Both the position numbers and the translations under genes were made by a program. A DNA stretch of 64,000 bases from a virus, in IMG/VR virus record IMGVR_UViG_3300043548_000837, positions 1 to 64,000 of that record; one strand, given 5' to 3'. Below the pieces are notes generated by a model, which saw only the letters and a program-made list of their open reading frames with translations, had not been told where the DNA came from and did not search any database. Numbering within the stretch: the first letter of the stretch is position 1; each line of letters starts with the position of its first letter. Below, piece after piece: positions 1 to 8,586 of this stretch.

Positions 1-1
1 G

Positions 2-268
2 CAAGGTACTCAGGGCACTCAGGGCACCCAAGGTGAGCAAGGTACTCAGGGCACTCAGGGCACACAAGGTGAACAGGGAACTCAAGGCCAGCAGGGCACA
101 CAAGGTGAGCAAGGTACTCAGGGCACACAAGGTGAACAGGGAACTCAAGGCCAGCAGGGCACCCAAGGTGAGCAAGGTACTCAGGGCCAGCAAGGCACCC
201 AGGGCACCCAAGGCACTCAAGGCACCCAAGGTGAACAGGGTACTCAAGGGCAACAAGGCGCTCAGGCC
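2..268 (+). repeat. Collagen-like 9-bp tandem repeat tract
   Basis: Degenerate tandem repeat of 9-bp units encoding Gly-Thr-Gln, Gly-Glu-Gln and Gly-Gln-Gln triplets. It lies inside the fibre gene and runs off the left edge. Such tracts commonly change length by recombination or slippage. Confidence 0.85.
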
Positions 269-952
269 ACTATCGTCGGAGGTACAACTCAAAAGATATG
301 GACTACATTAGCGAACACAAAAGAGTATGTAGGTATTACTGGTTATAACGGTAATGACCATAATGGCTATATTGTGAAACTCGGCGGTGTTATTCTTACT
401 GGAGGCCCTGGTAAATCTTACACAATTAGCGATAGTGGTAGTCCAAATGTCGGTAAGATTGTATTGGAAGAATTTCCGACTGCAGGATTTGAGCTCGAGG
501 TGCGCGCCCTCCAAATTGGAGCTAGTGCTGCCCCAACTGCAGGTACTCTTGCGGTACCTTTGATGGAAGTGGTGTCTCTTGGAGACGCTATTGGCGGAAA
601 CGTTGATCTAGACCTCGCTGTGAAGCAAGTGTATCTGTTTAATGCTGACGCTACATCAAACTTCACGCTCAATCTGAGAGCAAACACTTCGTCTAATCCA
701 CTTAACGGAAGACTTGCAGTGGGTAACTCTATATCGACTACGGTAGTTGTGAGAGAGGGAAGCTCTGTGAAAAGTCTGTCAGGTGTGAAGATCGACGAAG
801 AGGAGGTGACTGTGCAGTGGCAAGGCAATAACAGCAGCATGACTGCCAGCAAGTTAAATGTGATCAGTCTCACTGTAATCAAGAAGCAAGACACAGGTAC
901 AGTGAATGAGAAGTATATGGTTCTTGGCAGTGTTGCCACAGTCGGAGCCTAG
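2..952 (+). CDS. Collagen-like tail fibre protein, C-terminal part (5' end outside window)
   Basis: The reading frame is open from the left edge to a TAG at 950-952, so the start lies outside the window. The first ~89 residues are collagen-like G-X-Y triplets dominated by GTQ, GEQ and GQQ. They are followed by a ~225-residue C-terminal region rich in beta-strand-like sequence with no cysteine (TIVGGTTQKIW onward). Collagen-like stalks joined to a globular tip are typical of phage tail fibres and appendages, where the stalk trimerises and the tip binds the host. A hairpin terminator follows directly. The next genes also look like appendages. The fibre role is inferred from architecture; the globular domain was not matched to a named family. 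Confidence 0.8.
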   Translation, partial: QGTQGTQGTQGEQGTQGTQGTQGEQGTQGQQGTQGEQGTQGTQGEQGTQGQQGTQGEQGTQGQQGTQGTQGTQGTQGEQGTQGQQGAQATIVGGTTQKIWTTLANTKEYVGITGYNGNDHNGYIVKLGGVILTGGPGKSYTISDSGSPNVGKIVLEEFPTAGFELEVRALQIGASAAPTAGTLAVPLMEVVSLGDAIGGNVDLDLAVKQVYLFNADATSNFTLNLRANTSSNPLNGRLAVGNSISTTVVVREGSSVKSLSGVKIDEEEVTVQWQGNNSSMTASKLNVISLTVIKKQDTGTVNEKYMVLGSVATVGA

Positions 953-963
953 GCGGTAAAACA

Positions 964-1010
964 AGGTAGGGTATAGCAGTAAATCTATGCCCTACCCAAC
1001 CCTTTTATTT
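964..1010 (+). terminator. Rho-independent terminator after the collagen-like fibre
   Basis: Arms at 965-976 and 985-996 (GGTAGGGTATAG against CTATGCCCTACC, one mismatch) with an 8-nt loop, followed by a T-rich stretch (CCCTTTTATTTTAT). It lies 12 bases after the fibre stop codon and directly before the next gene start. Confidence 0.75.
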
Positions 1011-1013
1011 TAT

Positions 1014-1598
1014 ATGCCATTTCTTTCATCTTTTGGCGGAGCTGCGATTATCGGATTTGGGTTTTCTCGTTCAGGAGAAAGAGTCGCAGCTTACTTTTGG
1101 AATACGAACAACACTGCCTGGAGCAACGCAGGAAGCTGGTATACAGCAGTAGACCATAATACAGCTTCAAACTTTCCTACAGTTACACAAACGGCTTATG
1201 TGCTTACCAACACCAATGTCGTATTAGATAACAGTGTCGTTAACGGAGTGTACACTAATTGGAGGAACTTAGATTATTGGGCTCCTCCTACAGGTATTAC
1301 AGGAGTAGACACAGGGAACGGCAAACCAGACATCACTATAACTAGTAATAGTTTTAAAGATGCTCCTAACCCTATTGCGGTGTTTGCTCCCGGTTCTGGC
1401 AGTTACGCTTTGGGAACTGTTGTAGAATATCCTAGCGGTAGCGATACGTATTACGAAGCAATCGCTCAGGCGAATAATACAAATCTTGTTAACGGGGTAC
1501 CTAATCCAGCTTACTGGGCAGATCAGCCATCGTTACCTTCTAATTATGCTATTACTAATTTTAATCTTGTAACGATTGAGGGAATTATTGTTCCTTAA
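1014..1598 (+). CDS. Putative virion appendage protein with a CBM5/12-like segment
   Basis: A 194-residue protein. I chose the ATG at 1014 because an upstream in-frame ATG at 987 lies inside the terminator hairpin of the previous gene. The N-terminus is a short hydrophobic, glycine-rich stretch. Near the C-terminus the pattern Y-A-L-G-x-V-V-E-Y...Y-Y-E-A...N-P-A-Y-W resembles the aromatic-spaced carbohydrate-binding modules (CBM5/12) found in chitinases and phage tail proteins. It sits between two fibre-like genes, so a surface-glycan-binding appendage role is plausible. The domain match is by eye only; the rest is unrecognised. Confidence 0.55.
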   Translation: MPFLSSFGGAAIIGFGFSRSGERVAAYFWNTNNTAWSNAGSWYTAVDHNTASNFPTVTQTAYVLTNTNVVLDNSVVNGVYTNWRNLDYWAPPTGITGVDTGNGKPDITITSNSFKDAPNPIAVFAPGSGSYALGTVVEYPSGSDTYYEAIAQANNTNLVNGVPNPAYWADQPSLPSNYAITNFNLVTIEGIIVP

Positions 1599-1667
1599 TC
1601 TACATGAATTCTTGTTTTAGATTTTAAATTTTTACATAATAGCCTCAAAGTACCACTTTATTAATTT

Positions 1668-4565
1668 ATGAGCATTATCGCCAACACAGTAATTATCGGA
1701 AAAAGAAGTAAAAACAGCTCCAGCATTACAGCCACAACAGTGACTGTGGCTTCAGGTGGAATAAACGCCGCAACGGGATCAATTTCAGCCCAAAATGTAA
1801 CCATCGCTTCTGGAGGAAAAAACATGGGAGGGGTTACAGTCACAGGCGCTGTAATCCTTGACGGAGGAACTAACACTAGTTCTGCTACAATTACAGGCAA
1901 TCTCACAATTAATAGTGGCAATAGCGCGGCTGCGGTTACTGGGGATGTGCGTATGTCTGGTGGTACTAACACTGGAAATATTACAGGCAATCTTTATGTG
2001 TTGTCGAGCAGCGCAACGAACACAGCAGCTACAGTTACAGGCAATATTGTTTTAGCTAGTTCGGTAAATGCAGCCAGTGTTGTGCCTGCAGCATACACCG
2101 GCAATGTTATTCAAGTTGTCTCAGGAGCATTAAAGACTACAGGATACATGAGTGGAACTGCAGGTACTCCTACTACAGCTCCAGACGGAACATACTATAA
2201 TCTGGAGGGAGATTCTAAAGCTTACTCCTATACTTCAGGTGTTCCTGAATTGTTTGGAGGTACTGCCTATAACTTGCAGGGCGATTCTAAGGCTTACGCA
2301 TACACAGCTGGTGTTGGAGGGCTGTTTACAGGAAGTGCTTACAATCTTACAGGCGACAGCAAGGCATACAGTTGGACTGCTGGTGTCCGTGGGAGCTTGT
2401 TCACTGGTACACTAAACGGGGTTTCTTTCGTAGACGGGCTGGCTCAAGGAGGAGGAAGTACTTATAAAGAATACGACGTCACGTTCGAAGCTTCTACAGG
2501 GAAGCTCTATACAAACAACAATGACGATATTCTTACAGGAACTGTGTATTCTGATGATATATTAAGTATGCCATTTACAGGTGTCTTCCAATACAGCTCG
2601 ACTTGGTATTATGCTGATGCTGGCGTGGTTAATCTTTATAGGGCATGGGCTGTCGGTAATGATACAAACGCAGGAGTATTATACACTGCGGCTGCCGATA
2701 ACCTCGTTACAGGAACAGTTCGTACGAATACTGCATTAGATACTTCATATACTGGAGTGTATAGTTATGATAATGTGAATTATGCCGTCAATAACGGTGC
2801 AGATTATACTGGCGCAGTAGAATTCAGCTCAGAGTGGTTCACCGCAAGCAATCGAGTGATTAGTACAGATAAGGCTACAGGCGTCAGTCAGCCATTAGGC
2901 AGTTCGCTCTACTACAATTTTTTCGGTGACGGTACTGGCTCACTGTTTGACGGAGCAGTTCAAATAGAAAATAATTATATTGCGGTGGTTGCTGGGGTGC
3001 TTGGCGATCCTCAGGCTGACTTTGCTGATGGGGTGCAGTTACTTGCTGGTGACTCGAAGTACTATACTTTTAGCAGCAGTACTCCCTCTGCAGCAACTAT
3101 AGCCGATGGTAATATTTATATAGGTGCACTCAATAGATTCTATGTAATAGATAACGGCGTGAGAGGAAATTTATTTACCGGGGTGTTTAAAATTATCGAC
3201 CAAGAAATATATAGGGATGTTATTGAGGGTGTAACTCAAGAAACTGCGACGGCAGGTATACGTATTTTTGCTGACGATAACCTGTACTACAACTTCCCTG
3301 GGGACCAGTCAAAGCCAGCAAATCCGTTCAACGGCGCAATTCAGGTTGGGGACTACTGGTACTCTGTTACAGCTGGTGTGAGAGAAGCTACACCTACATT
3401 TAACGGAGTTATGAGAGGAGGAGGAGCTAACGCTTTTTATCGGGTAGATAATGGAGTAAATACTGGAATGACCCCTTACGGGATACATATGTTTGCTTAT
3501 GATAGCTTATATTATAACTACAGCGCACCTACCGTAAGTACACTAGTGTCAGCCGGAGCAGTGCAAATTGGATCCAGCTGGTACTCTATTACGGAGGGTG
3601 TTAGGGAAGCAACACCTACATTTACTGGGGTAGCCTTTTTTGTACACCCTGTGACAAACTCCAGCGGATACTGGTACATAACTAATGGCGTATTTGCTGA
3701 CAGTAACATTCCAAATGTACGCATGCTCGCCAGCAACGGACTATACTACAGTTTCCCTGGAAATGGGACTTTACCGACCAGCGTGTTTAATGGTGCGTTC
3801 ATGATAGAAGGCAGCTGGTATTCTGTCGTAGATGGTGTGAAAGAGGGAACAGCCACATTCAACGGGGCACGGTATGACGAATCCCAAGACAAATATTTCA
3901 GCGTCACTAATGGGTTATCTGATAACACCATCAACTATGCATCTGGCGCGCTCATGCTGGCTAGTGACGGACTATACTACAGTTTCCCTGGAAATGGGAA
4001 TCTGGGCACATTGCTTGATGGCGCAGTTCAGATTGGATCTAGCTGGTACTCTGTTACAGAGGGTGTTAGGGAAGCAACAGCCACATTTACTGGAGCTTAT
4101 TTTGACGGAGCTTTTTCTTATTGGAATATCGATGGAGGCCAGGCTTATCAACAAAACGCCTCAGGTGTGCGTAAATTAGCAAACGACGGCAAGTATTACA
4201 CCTTTCCTGGGAACGGTAGCGCCGGTGTACTGTTCACCGGTATTCTATCGACTAATCCTGTTATCAATAATTCTTTTAGCGGAGCACATGTCGGATATAT
4301 GGACGGTGTGGAGCATATATCTCAGGGATATGCGTGGACACAGCAGACAAGCTGCGATGACAATTCACAGAACGTCGTCTTTTTAAGTGAACAAAATCAG
4401 ATCAATATAAATGATAAAATGATAAAGATAGGTTATTTAGCCAACACAACTTTCATTCCAGAGGGAGAAAAAACAGGTTCTGTCTATTTTGGAGACTACC
4501 TGTACCATATTAGTGATGGGGTAATAGCCTCTAGCTCTCCGTGTGATCCATATAATGCAGACTAA
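1668..4565 (+). CDS. Large repetitive fibre/adhesin-like virion protein
   Basis: A 965-residue protein. Residues ~1-150 are rich in G, T, N and S with short V/I-T-x-N-G-type strands (such as VTGNIVL), suggesting a beta-helix or beta-solenoid. The remainder consists of repeats built around a Y-Y-x-F-P-G-x-G...W-Y-S-V-x-x-G-V-R-E-A-T-x-T-F-x-G pattern. Well-preserved copies begin near 3283, 3508, 3739 and 3970, giving a period of about 75-77 residues; shorter variants fill 2150-2420. No catalytic motif was seen. Size, repeats and position after a collagen-like fibre point to a long tail fibre or receptor-binding protein. A strong hairpin terminator follows. Confidence 0.65.
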   Translation: MSIIANTVIIGKRSKNSSSITATTVTVASGGINAATGSISAQNVTIASGGKNMGGVTVTGAVILDGGTNTSSATITGNLTINSGNSAAAVTGDVRMSGGTNTGNITGNLYVLSSSATNTAATVTGNIVLASSVNAASVVPAAYTGNVIQVVSGALKTTGYMSGTAGTPTTAPDGTYYNLEGDSKAYSYTSGVPELFGGTAYNLQGDSKAYAYTAGVGGLFTGSAYNLTGDSKAYSWTAGVRGSLFTGTLNGVSFVDGLAQGGGSTYKEYDVTFEASTGKLYTNNNDDILTGTVYSDDILSMPFTGVFQYSSTWYYADAGVVNLYRAWAVGNDTNAGVLYTAAADNLVTGTVRTNTALDTSYTGVYSYDNVNYAVNNGADYTGAVEFSSEWFTASNRVISTDKATGVSQPLGSSLYYNFFGDGTGSLFDGAVQIENNYIAVVAGVLGDPQADFADGVQLLAGDSKYYTFSSSTPSAATIADGNIYIGALNRFYVIDNGVRGNLFTGVFKIIDQEIYRDVIEGVTQETATAGIRIFADDNLYYNFPGDQSKPANPFNGAIQVGDYWYSVTAGVREATPTFNGVMRGGGANAFYRVDNGVNTGMTPYGIHMFAYDSLYYNYSAPTVSTLVSAGAVQIGSSWYSITEGVREATPTFTGVAFFVHPVTNSSGYWYITNGVFADSNIPNVRMLASNGLYYSFPGNGTLPTSVFNGAFMIEGSWYSVVDGVKEGTATFNGARYDESQDKYFSVTNGLSDNTINYASGALMLASDGLYYSFPGNGNLGTLLDGAVQIGSSWYSVTEGVREATATFTGAYFDGAFSYWNIDGGQAYQQNASGVRKLANDGKYYTFPGNGSAGVLFTGILSTNPVINNSFSGAHVGYMDGVEHISQGYAWTQQTSCDDNSQNVVFLSEQNQININDKMIKIGYLANTTFIPEGEKTGSVYFGDYLYHISDGVIASSSPCDPYNAD
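3283..4215 (+). repeat. Tandem ~230-bp coding repeats in the fibre gene
   Basis: Four recognisable units start near 3283, 3508, 3739 and 3970, with a partial fifth near 4192. Each encodes L-Y-Y-x-F-P-G ... W-Y-S-V-x-x-G-V-x-E-A-T-x-T-F-x-G. Two units share the long identical stretch GGACTATACTACAGTTTCCC at DNA level, which suggests recent duplication. Confidence 0.7.
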
Positions 4566-4586
4566 CAGAGTATATAGTTAAGTCTT

Positions 4587-4630
4587 ATAAATGCTTGCTT
4601 GATATTCTTCAGGCAAGCATTTATGTTTTG
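4587..4630 (+). terminator. Rho-independent terminator after the repetitive fibre gene
   Basis: Perfect 12-bp arms ATAAATGCTTGC / GCAAGCATTTAT around a loop of about 14 nt, followed by GTTTTG. It lies 22 bases after the stop codon. Confidence 0.75.
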
Positions 4631-4640
4631 TAGCTAGAGT

Positions 4641-6854
4641 ATGCGCCTCAGTATCCCTAAAAAAATAAAAGAAGAGCTGCAAAATATCGCAGAGGTTTTT
4701 GTAGAGTATAACGATACTTCTAAGAATTCTGTAGATGTCTTCAGCTTCGGTGTAAGCAAACTCCATTTTGAAAAAATGGATTTTGTTAATATGGCTGACT
4801 CGTCGTGGCAGAACTGTTCGTTTGTCAGGTACAGGTTGAAATATTTAGACGGTAGAGAAGAGGTTTTAAGGTTTGAAAGTAAAGAAAGTGCAAAATACGG
4901 AGCATTAAACGATTTGGGTGTTTTTTTAGATGGGAAAGAAATAAAGGTAGGTTCTTTTTTTGCCCCGTGCGAAGCCTCAAAAGACATAGCTAACAATAAC
5001 TTATTTTCTTTCAAAAGCATTAAAGATATACCAGCTTATGTAATTAATCTAGACTCGGACTACTCCAGGTACCTAGAAGTAGTTCGAGAATTAACTGAGT
5101 TAGGCTTTTCTAATCTACATAGATGGAATGCTGTGGATACGCGCGAAGACGGAGGAATAGCTAGGCTTAAACGTTACGGTGTAGAATCTCTCACAGAATT
5201 TTATAGCTATGGCGCTGCAGGATGTACTGTGTCGCATCTAAATCTTTATGAAGATTTTTTAAAAAGTGAAGATCAATTTAGGTTAGTGTTCGAAGATGAT
5301 GTTACTGCGCACTCTAAATTTCATGAACTTATTAGCAGCGTTAATAATCTTTCTCTAGACAGTTTTGACGTACTTTTTCTGGGTGGTTGGTTCTGGGGTT
5401 TCGGTGAAAAAGACATAATTAAAGATGTAACTAAGGCTCTAGAGCTTGCAGGAGAAACTTGTCTTCTGAGGAATCCTACAAGCTTTGAAACGCATGCAAT
5501 GTTAATCAGTAGAAGATTTGCATTTAAAGCTGTAGATAACTATAGACGATGGATATCAAAGGGAGGCCTAACTATCGACACCTACATTACCCAAAGCAAA
5601 TATTTCGATAAGTGTTTGCTTACGTTTTCTCCTTTCGATTCAGCTAACGTAGATAAGCTGCAGCTAAGAAACATGAATAACTGCGGTTTGTTTTTCCAAA
5701 AAAACATTTACGGAAGCCATCTACAAAAAAAGAGTGTTCAGGGCATAAAAGAAATTAAAAGAGAAGAATCTGGAGGATATTGGCATAAAGTTCTTCCTCA
5801 AGAAGAATACCGCTTTGATAAATTCAATGTGTATGGTGAGAGTGCTTTACTGCAGCCCATAACTATGCCTGAAGTTGGCGTACTCGTACTTGAGGGAGGT
5901 ATCTTATCTTCTTACGGTGTAGTTGGAACCAAAGAAGAAAGATGGGTATCAGACCTTTCATGGTTCGGATCTCCTATCGGCAGAGGTTTAGACGTTTGGG
6001 AGACTATGTTTAAGCAGAAAAAAAAGAATAACTGTTTCTCTGCGGAAAACTTGATCGTTAAAAAAGGTTCTGCGTTGAACCTGTGTGCTGTCTGGAGCCA
6101 ATTTAATCCAGGGCACTTTCAAATGGATTCGTTGGGTATGCTTGCTCTAGCTATCGACGGAGACTTAAAACAGCTAGATGATTTTGACTGGATATGCTTG
6201 CCGCGTATTGAAATTAGAATTAAAAAAGACTTATTAGCTCTAATTGACATAGATCCAAGCAAATTGATTGAACTTCTGCCTGGAGAGTTTTATCAGTTTG
6301 ATGAATTGCATGCTCCTTCACTGTACGGGGCACCTGAGAGATACCGTAGGGGAGCCTTCAGACACATACGTAACCTTTTTAAAACTAAGCCAAAAAAAAG
6401 TTTAAATAAACTTATTTATGTCTCTCGTGAAGAAGCAGGGAGGGACGTTAGTAATTTGACTGAGCTTGAAGAACTGCTACATGATTACGGGTTTCAAAAA
6501 ATATCTTCAAAGAGTTTGAGAAACTATGTAAATATTTTTGCTGAAGCTTTGATTGTTGTGGGTGCGCATGGTGCAGGTTTGTCAAATTGTATGTTTTGCT
6601 CTCCTGCGGCTACTTTGATTGAACTTTTGCCTGAGTTTCACCAAAAACCTTATTATATGAGTTTAGCTGACTCTGTAGGTATGGACTATGTAGGTATATT
6701 GTGTACTGATGCAGGGTTAACTGTACCCACGACCTCTTATGCCGTAAATAAAGAAAAAAGATTTATAGTTAATCTAAATCTACTGGAGGGAACTATTAAT
6801 GGAGTCTTACACAAAAAGCTGCAGAAAACTGCATATAAGTCATGGCTTAGGTGA
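4641..6854 (+). CDS. Bifunctional glycosyltransferase: GT25-like domain fused to GT61-like domain
   Basis: A 737-residue protein. Residues ~130-330 match glycosyltransferase family 25 (LPS-type): an A-Y-V-I-N-L-D start, G-A-A-G-C-T-V-S-H-L in the middle and a V-F-E-D-D-V acidic metal-binding motif. Residues ~450-720 resemble GT61 (DUF563): H-F-Q-M-D, then Y-V-S-R-E-E-A-G-R and the V-G-A-H-G-A-G-L-S-N signature before L-I-E-L-L-P. The first ~125 residues are unassigned. Families GT25 and GT61 transfer sugars from nucleotide donors. Here the likely target is a virion protein or host surface glycan, judging from the adjacent fibre genes. Substrate and linkage cannot be read from sequence. The 3' end overlaps the next gene by 56 bases. 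Confidence 0.8.
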   Translation: MRLSIPKKIKEELQNIAEVFVEYNDTSKNSVDVFSFGVSKLHFEKMDFVNMADSSWQNCSFVRYRLKYLDGREEVLRFESKESAKYGALNDLGVFLDGKEIKVGSFFAPCEASKDIANNNLFSFKSIKDIPAYVINLDSDYSRYLEVVRELTELGFSNLHRWNAVDTREDGGIARLKRYGVESLTEFYSYGAAGCTVSHLNLYEDFLKSEDQFRLVFEDDVTAHSKFHELISSVNNLSLDSFDVLFLGGWFWGFGEKDIIKDVTKALELAGETCLLRNPTSFETHAMLISRRFAFKAVDNYRRWISKGGLTIDTYITQSKYFDKCLLTFSPFDSANVDKLQLRNMNNCGLFFQKNIYGSHLQKKSVQGIKEIKREESGGYWHKVLPQEEYRFDKFNVYGESALLQPITMPEVGVLVLEGGILSSYGVVGTKEERWVSDLSWFGSPIGRGLDVWETMFKQKKKNNCFSAENLIVKKGSALNLCAVWSQFNPGHFQMDSLGMLALAIDGDLKQLDDFDWICLPRIEIRIKKDLLALIDIDPSKLIELLPGEFYQFDELHAPSLYGAPERYRRGAFRHIRNLFKTKPKKSLNKLIYVSREEAGRDVSNLTELEELLHDYGFQKISSKSLRNYVNIFAEALIVVGAHGAGLSNCMFCSPAATLIELLPEFHQKPYYMSLADSVGMDYVGILCTDAGLTVPTTSYAVNKEKRFIVNLNLLEGTINGVLHKKLQKTAYKSWLR

Positions 6855-7650
6855 TTGCTTGCGCAAGTTACTGCTAGACTTTAAAGTTCCTAGCTATAAT
6901 AAAAGTACAGGAGGAACAGTCTATACTTCTTTTGAATTTAGAGACCGTGTTAAACCTGCAGAATGGGAACTTAATAACTCTTCTGTAATTTGCGACTTTA
7001 TAAACAACGTAGCAGGAATAAAATTTATCTCTTGGGAAGAATATATAAAGCTACCCATACCTTTATTGACTTCAGGCGAAACTAGACACCTTGAGATGGC
7101 TCCTTTTTATTTAAAGGCCGACAAACTGCCTATATTGCATCACGAAAGCAAAAAAAACATAGCTATACAATCTAGAGGAGGAGGGTACGATACCTCACCT
7201 AAACAGTTTTCTTATGATATGATTGTCAGCCTCGTAGAGGCACTAGACGCGACAATATACGATATACATATAATAGATATGTCTCGAGGAAGCTATGTTA
7301 GTGAGCTAAAAAATGTATTAAATTGCTACAGTAATGTGTATTTTTACAACCATTCTTTTTTGCAAAACTATGCATTGGTTTCTTTGTGTGATGGACTTAT
7401 CGCTCCAGATTCTTGGTCAAAATATGTACTCAATGCCTCAGGGCAGGACCTTAATAAAATAATCGTATGCACACAGTTAGACTACGTAAGCTGCAAAGAA
7501 CAACTATTAAAGACTTACTTCAAGCAGCTAGTGAATCCACGTACCAGAATTTTAGGGTATGCAGCTAATGGTGAAGCTATACCCAATGTAGCTGCTTTGG
7601 ATATGTGCGATATGCTGGGCGAGTTGACAAAAATGTTGGCTAGTATTTAA
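6799..7650 (+). CDS. Putative GT-B (GT9-like) glycosyltransferase or ADP-heptose-type protein
   Basis: A 283-residue protein. The ATG at 6799 is preceded by a good ribosome-binding site (GGAGG at 6786-6790), so the 56-base overlap with the upstream gene is likely real. Visible features are H-G-L-G-D-C-L-R near the N-terminus, I-A-I-Q-S-R-G-G-G mid-protein and L-C-D-G-L-I-A-P-D-S-W-S-K-Y near residue 205. The last resembles the acceptor-side loop of heptosyltransferase-like GT9 proteins (G-x-D-S-G/W). The family assignment is tentative. Location between GT25-GT61 and a sulfotransferase supports a glycan-related job. Confidence 0.5.
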   Translation: MESYTKSCRKLHISHGLGDCLRKLLLDFKVPSYNKSTGGTVYTSFEFRDRVKPAEWELNNSSVICDFINNVAGIKFISWEEYIKLPIPLLTSGETRHLEMAPFYLKADKLPILHHESKKNIAIQSRGGGYDTSPKQFSYDMIVSLVEALDATIYDIHIIDMSRGSYVSELKNVLNCYSNVYFYNHSFLQNYALVSLCDGLIAPDSWSKYVLNASGQDLNKIIVCTQLDYVSCKEQLLKTYFKQLVNPRTRILGYAANGEAIPNVAALDMCDMLGELTKMLASI

Positions 7651-8245
7651 AACCAAACAGTTCAATATCTGACAGGTATAGTTTATATATTTTGTAAAAA
7701 GTCTTATTATTGTAGTAGTCTCGATAATCTTGAGACTTTCTAGTGCTTGCGTTTACTTTTTTTAGCCCTGGAAAAATCCTTTTAAATTCTCTGTCTGTAG
7801 ATAACTGGGAGCTGTAAAACACACGATCTACTAAGATTTTGTGCTCAGAGTCGCACAAGAAATGCACTTGAGGTTTCCACCCAGGATGCTTTAAAGAAGA
7901 CAAAGATTCAGAAGCTAGATCTACCGCATCTTCAAAAGACATGTTTTTGACTGTTTTGAAGTCAGGGTGCTCGGCATATTTTGTTGTACCGTCACTTGAA
8001 TGCCAATAGCTTTTCTCCATTTTAGCGTACTCAAAGTTAGAGACAAATCTATCCCACGGGTTTCTAACTATAGAATATTTTGAATAGTTTACCCATAACG
8101 CAGGAAAGATACGCCGCATTTCAGATGCTGGACGGTGAGAGCTGTCGCGATCTTCAAAAGCAAAGTCCTCTAAAGAGAGTAAGGATGTGCCTGCGTTTTT
8201 GGGTACGTGAATAAATATTATTTTATGTTTGTGAGAAAACGGCAT
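7640..8245 (-). CDS. Sulfotransferase family 2-like protein
   Basis: A 201-residue protein on the minus strand, converging on the previous gene with an 11-base overlap of 3' ends. I-F-I-H-V-P-K-N-A-G-T-S near the N-terminus is the 5'-phosphosulfate (PAPS) loop, and S-I-V-R-N-P-W-D-R-F-V-S is the 3'-phosphate-binding motif. These are the hallmarks of the Sulfotransfer_2 (carbohydrate sulfotransferase) fold. The C-terminal V-N-A-S...Q-D-Y-R-D-Y-Y-N stretch is also typical of this family in bacteria and phages. It would transfer sulfate from PAPS to a sugar hydroxyl. The target is unknown; the glycosyltransferase neighbours suggest sulfated glycans on virion fibres or host surface. Confidence 0.8.
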   Translation of the reverse strand: MPFSHKHKIIFIHVPKNAGTSLLSLEDFAFEDRDSSHRPASEMRRIFPALWVNYSKYSIVRNPWDRFVSNFEYAKMEKSYWHSSDGTTKYAEHPDFKTVKNMSFEDAVDLASESLSSLKHPGWKPQVHFLCDSEHKILVDRVFYSSQLSTDREFKRIFPGLKKVNASTRKSQDYRDYYNNKTFYKIYKLYLSDIELFGFKY

Positions 8246-8267
8246 ACGTGTTAATCTGAAAATCTCT

Positions 8268-8537
8268 ATGTTTAATTTTAAGTCTAACTCTAGAGAGCAT
8301 CAAGATCTATTTATCCTAACAGTACTGAACAAAAAGGAAAGGGGTACTTATTTGGAAATAGGTGCCGGTTCATATGTTTACGGAAGCAACACTTATCTAT
8401 TTGAAAAAGAGTTTAATTGGACTGGGGTGTCGTTAGACCTTAATGAAGAAGAAAAAGCTAAATTTAAACGAGAAAGAACTAACCCTTATTTGTTGTTTTT
8501 CCACAATTCTGTTGCAGCTACACTGTGTTTTGTGTAG
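8268..8537 (+). pseudogene. FkbM-type methyltransferase, N-terminal remnant
   Basis: An 89-residue ORF. G-T-Y-L-E-I-G-A-G-S...S-N-T-Y-L-F-E-K-E-F-N-W-T-G-V-S-L-D matches the SAM-binding start of FkbM-family methyltransferases. The family normally runs ~200 residues or more, but here it ends soon after R-T-N-P-Y with an unrelated tail, H-N-S-V-A-A-T-L-C-F-V. The catalytic and C-terminal half is absent and was not found downstream. The break coincides with the left arm of a 15-bp inverted repeat (8529-8583), suggesting a deletion or insertion event. Likely non-functional, although a short SAM-binding protein cannot be excluded. Confidence 0.6.
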
Positions 8538-8583
8538 GTTGATAAAGCCTAATAACTAAGGCAATAAAATCAACCTACACAAA
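8529..8583. repeat. Perfect 15-bp inverted repeat at the FkbM truncation point
   Basis: Arms TTTGTGTAGGTTGAT (8529-8543) and ATCAACCTACACAAA (8569-8583) flank a 25-base loop with its own short GCCT/AGGC stem. No T-tract follows on either strand, so it is not a standard terminator. It overlaps the truncated end of the methyltransferase and finishes 3 bases before the next ATG at 8587. It would form a strong RNA hairpin immediately upstream of that start. Confidence 0.75.
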
Positions 8584-8586
8584 CAT

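Noticed and set aside
2-268. Tandem repeats as a CRISPR array
   Set aside because: Units are 9 bp, continuous and in frame with collagen triplets; there are no spacers.
2-311. Alternative ORF in another frame over the collagen-like repeats (Lys/Ala-rich 92-residue product)
   Set aside because: It is a shadow of the repetitive G-x-Q frame, which continues without stop to 952 and makes a coherent fibre.
6799-6854. Annotating the 6799 gene with a later start to avoid overlap
   Set aside because: The ATG at 6799 has a good GGAGG ribosome-binding site, and the H-G-L-G-D-C motif lies right after it.
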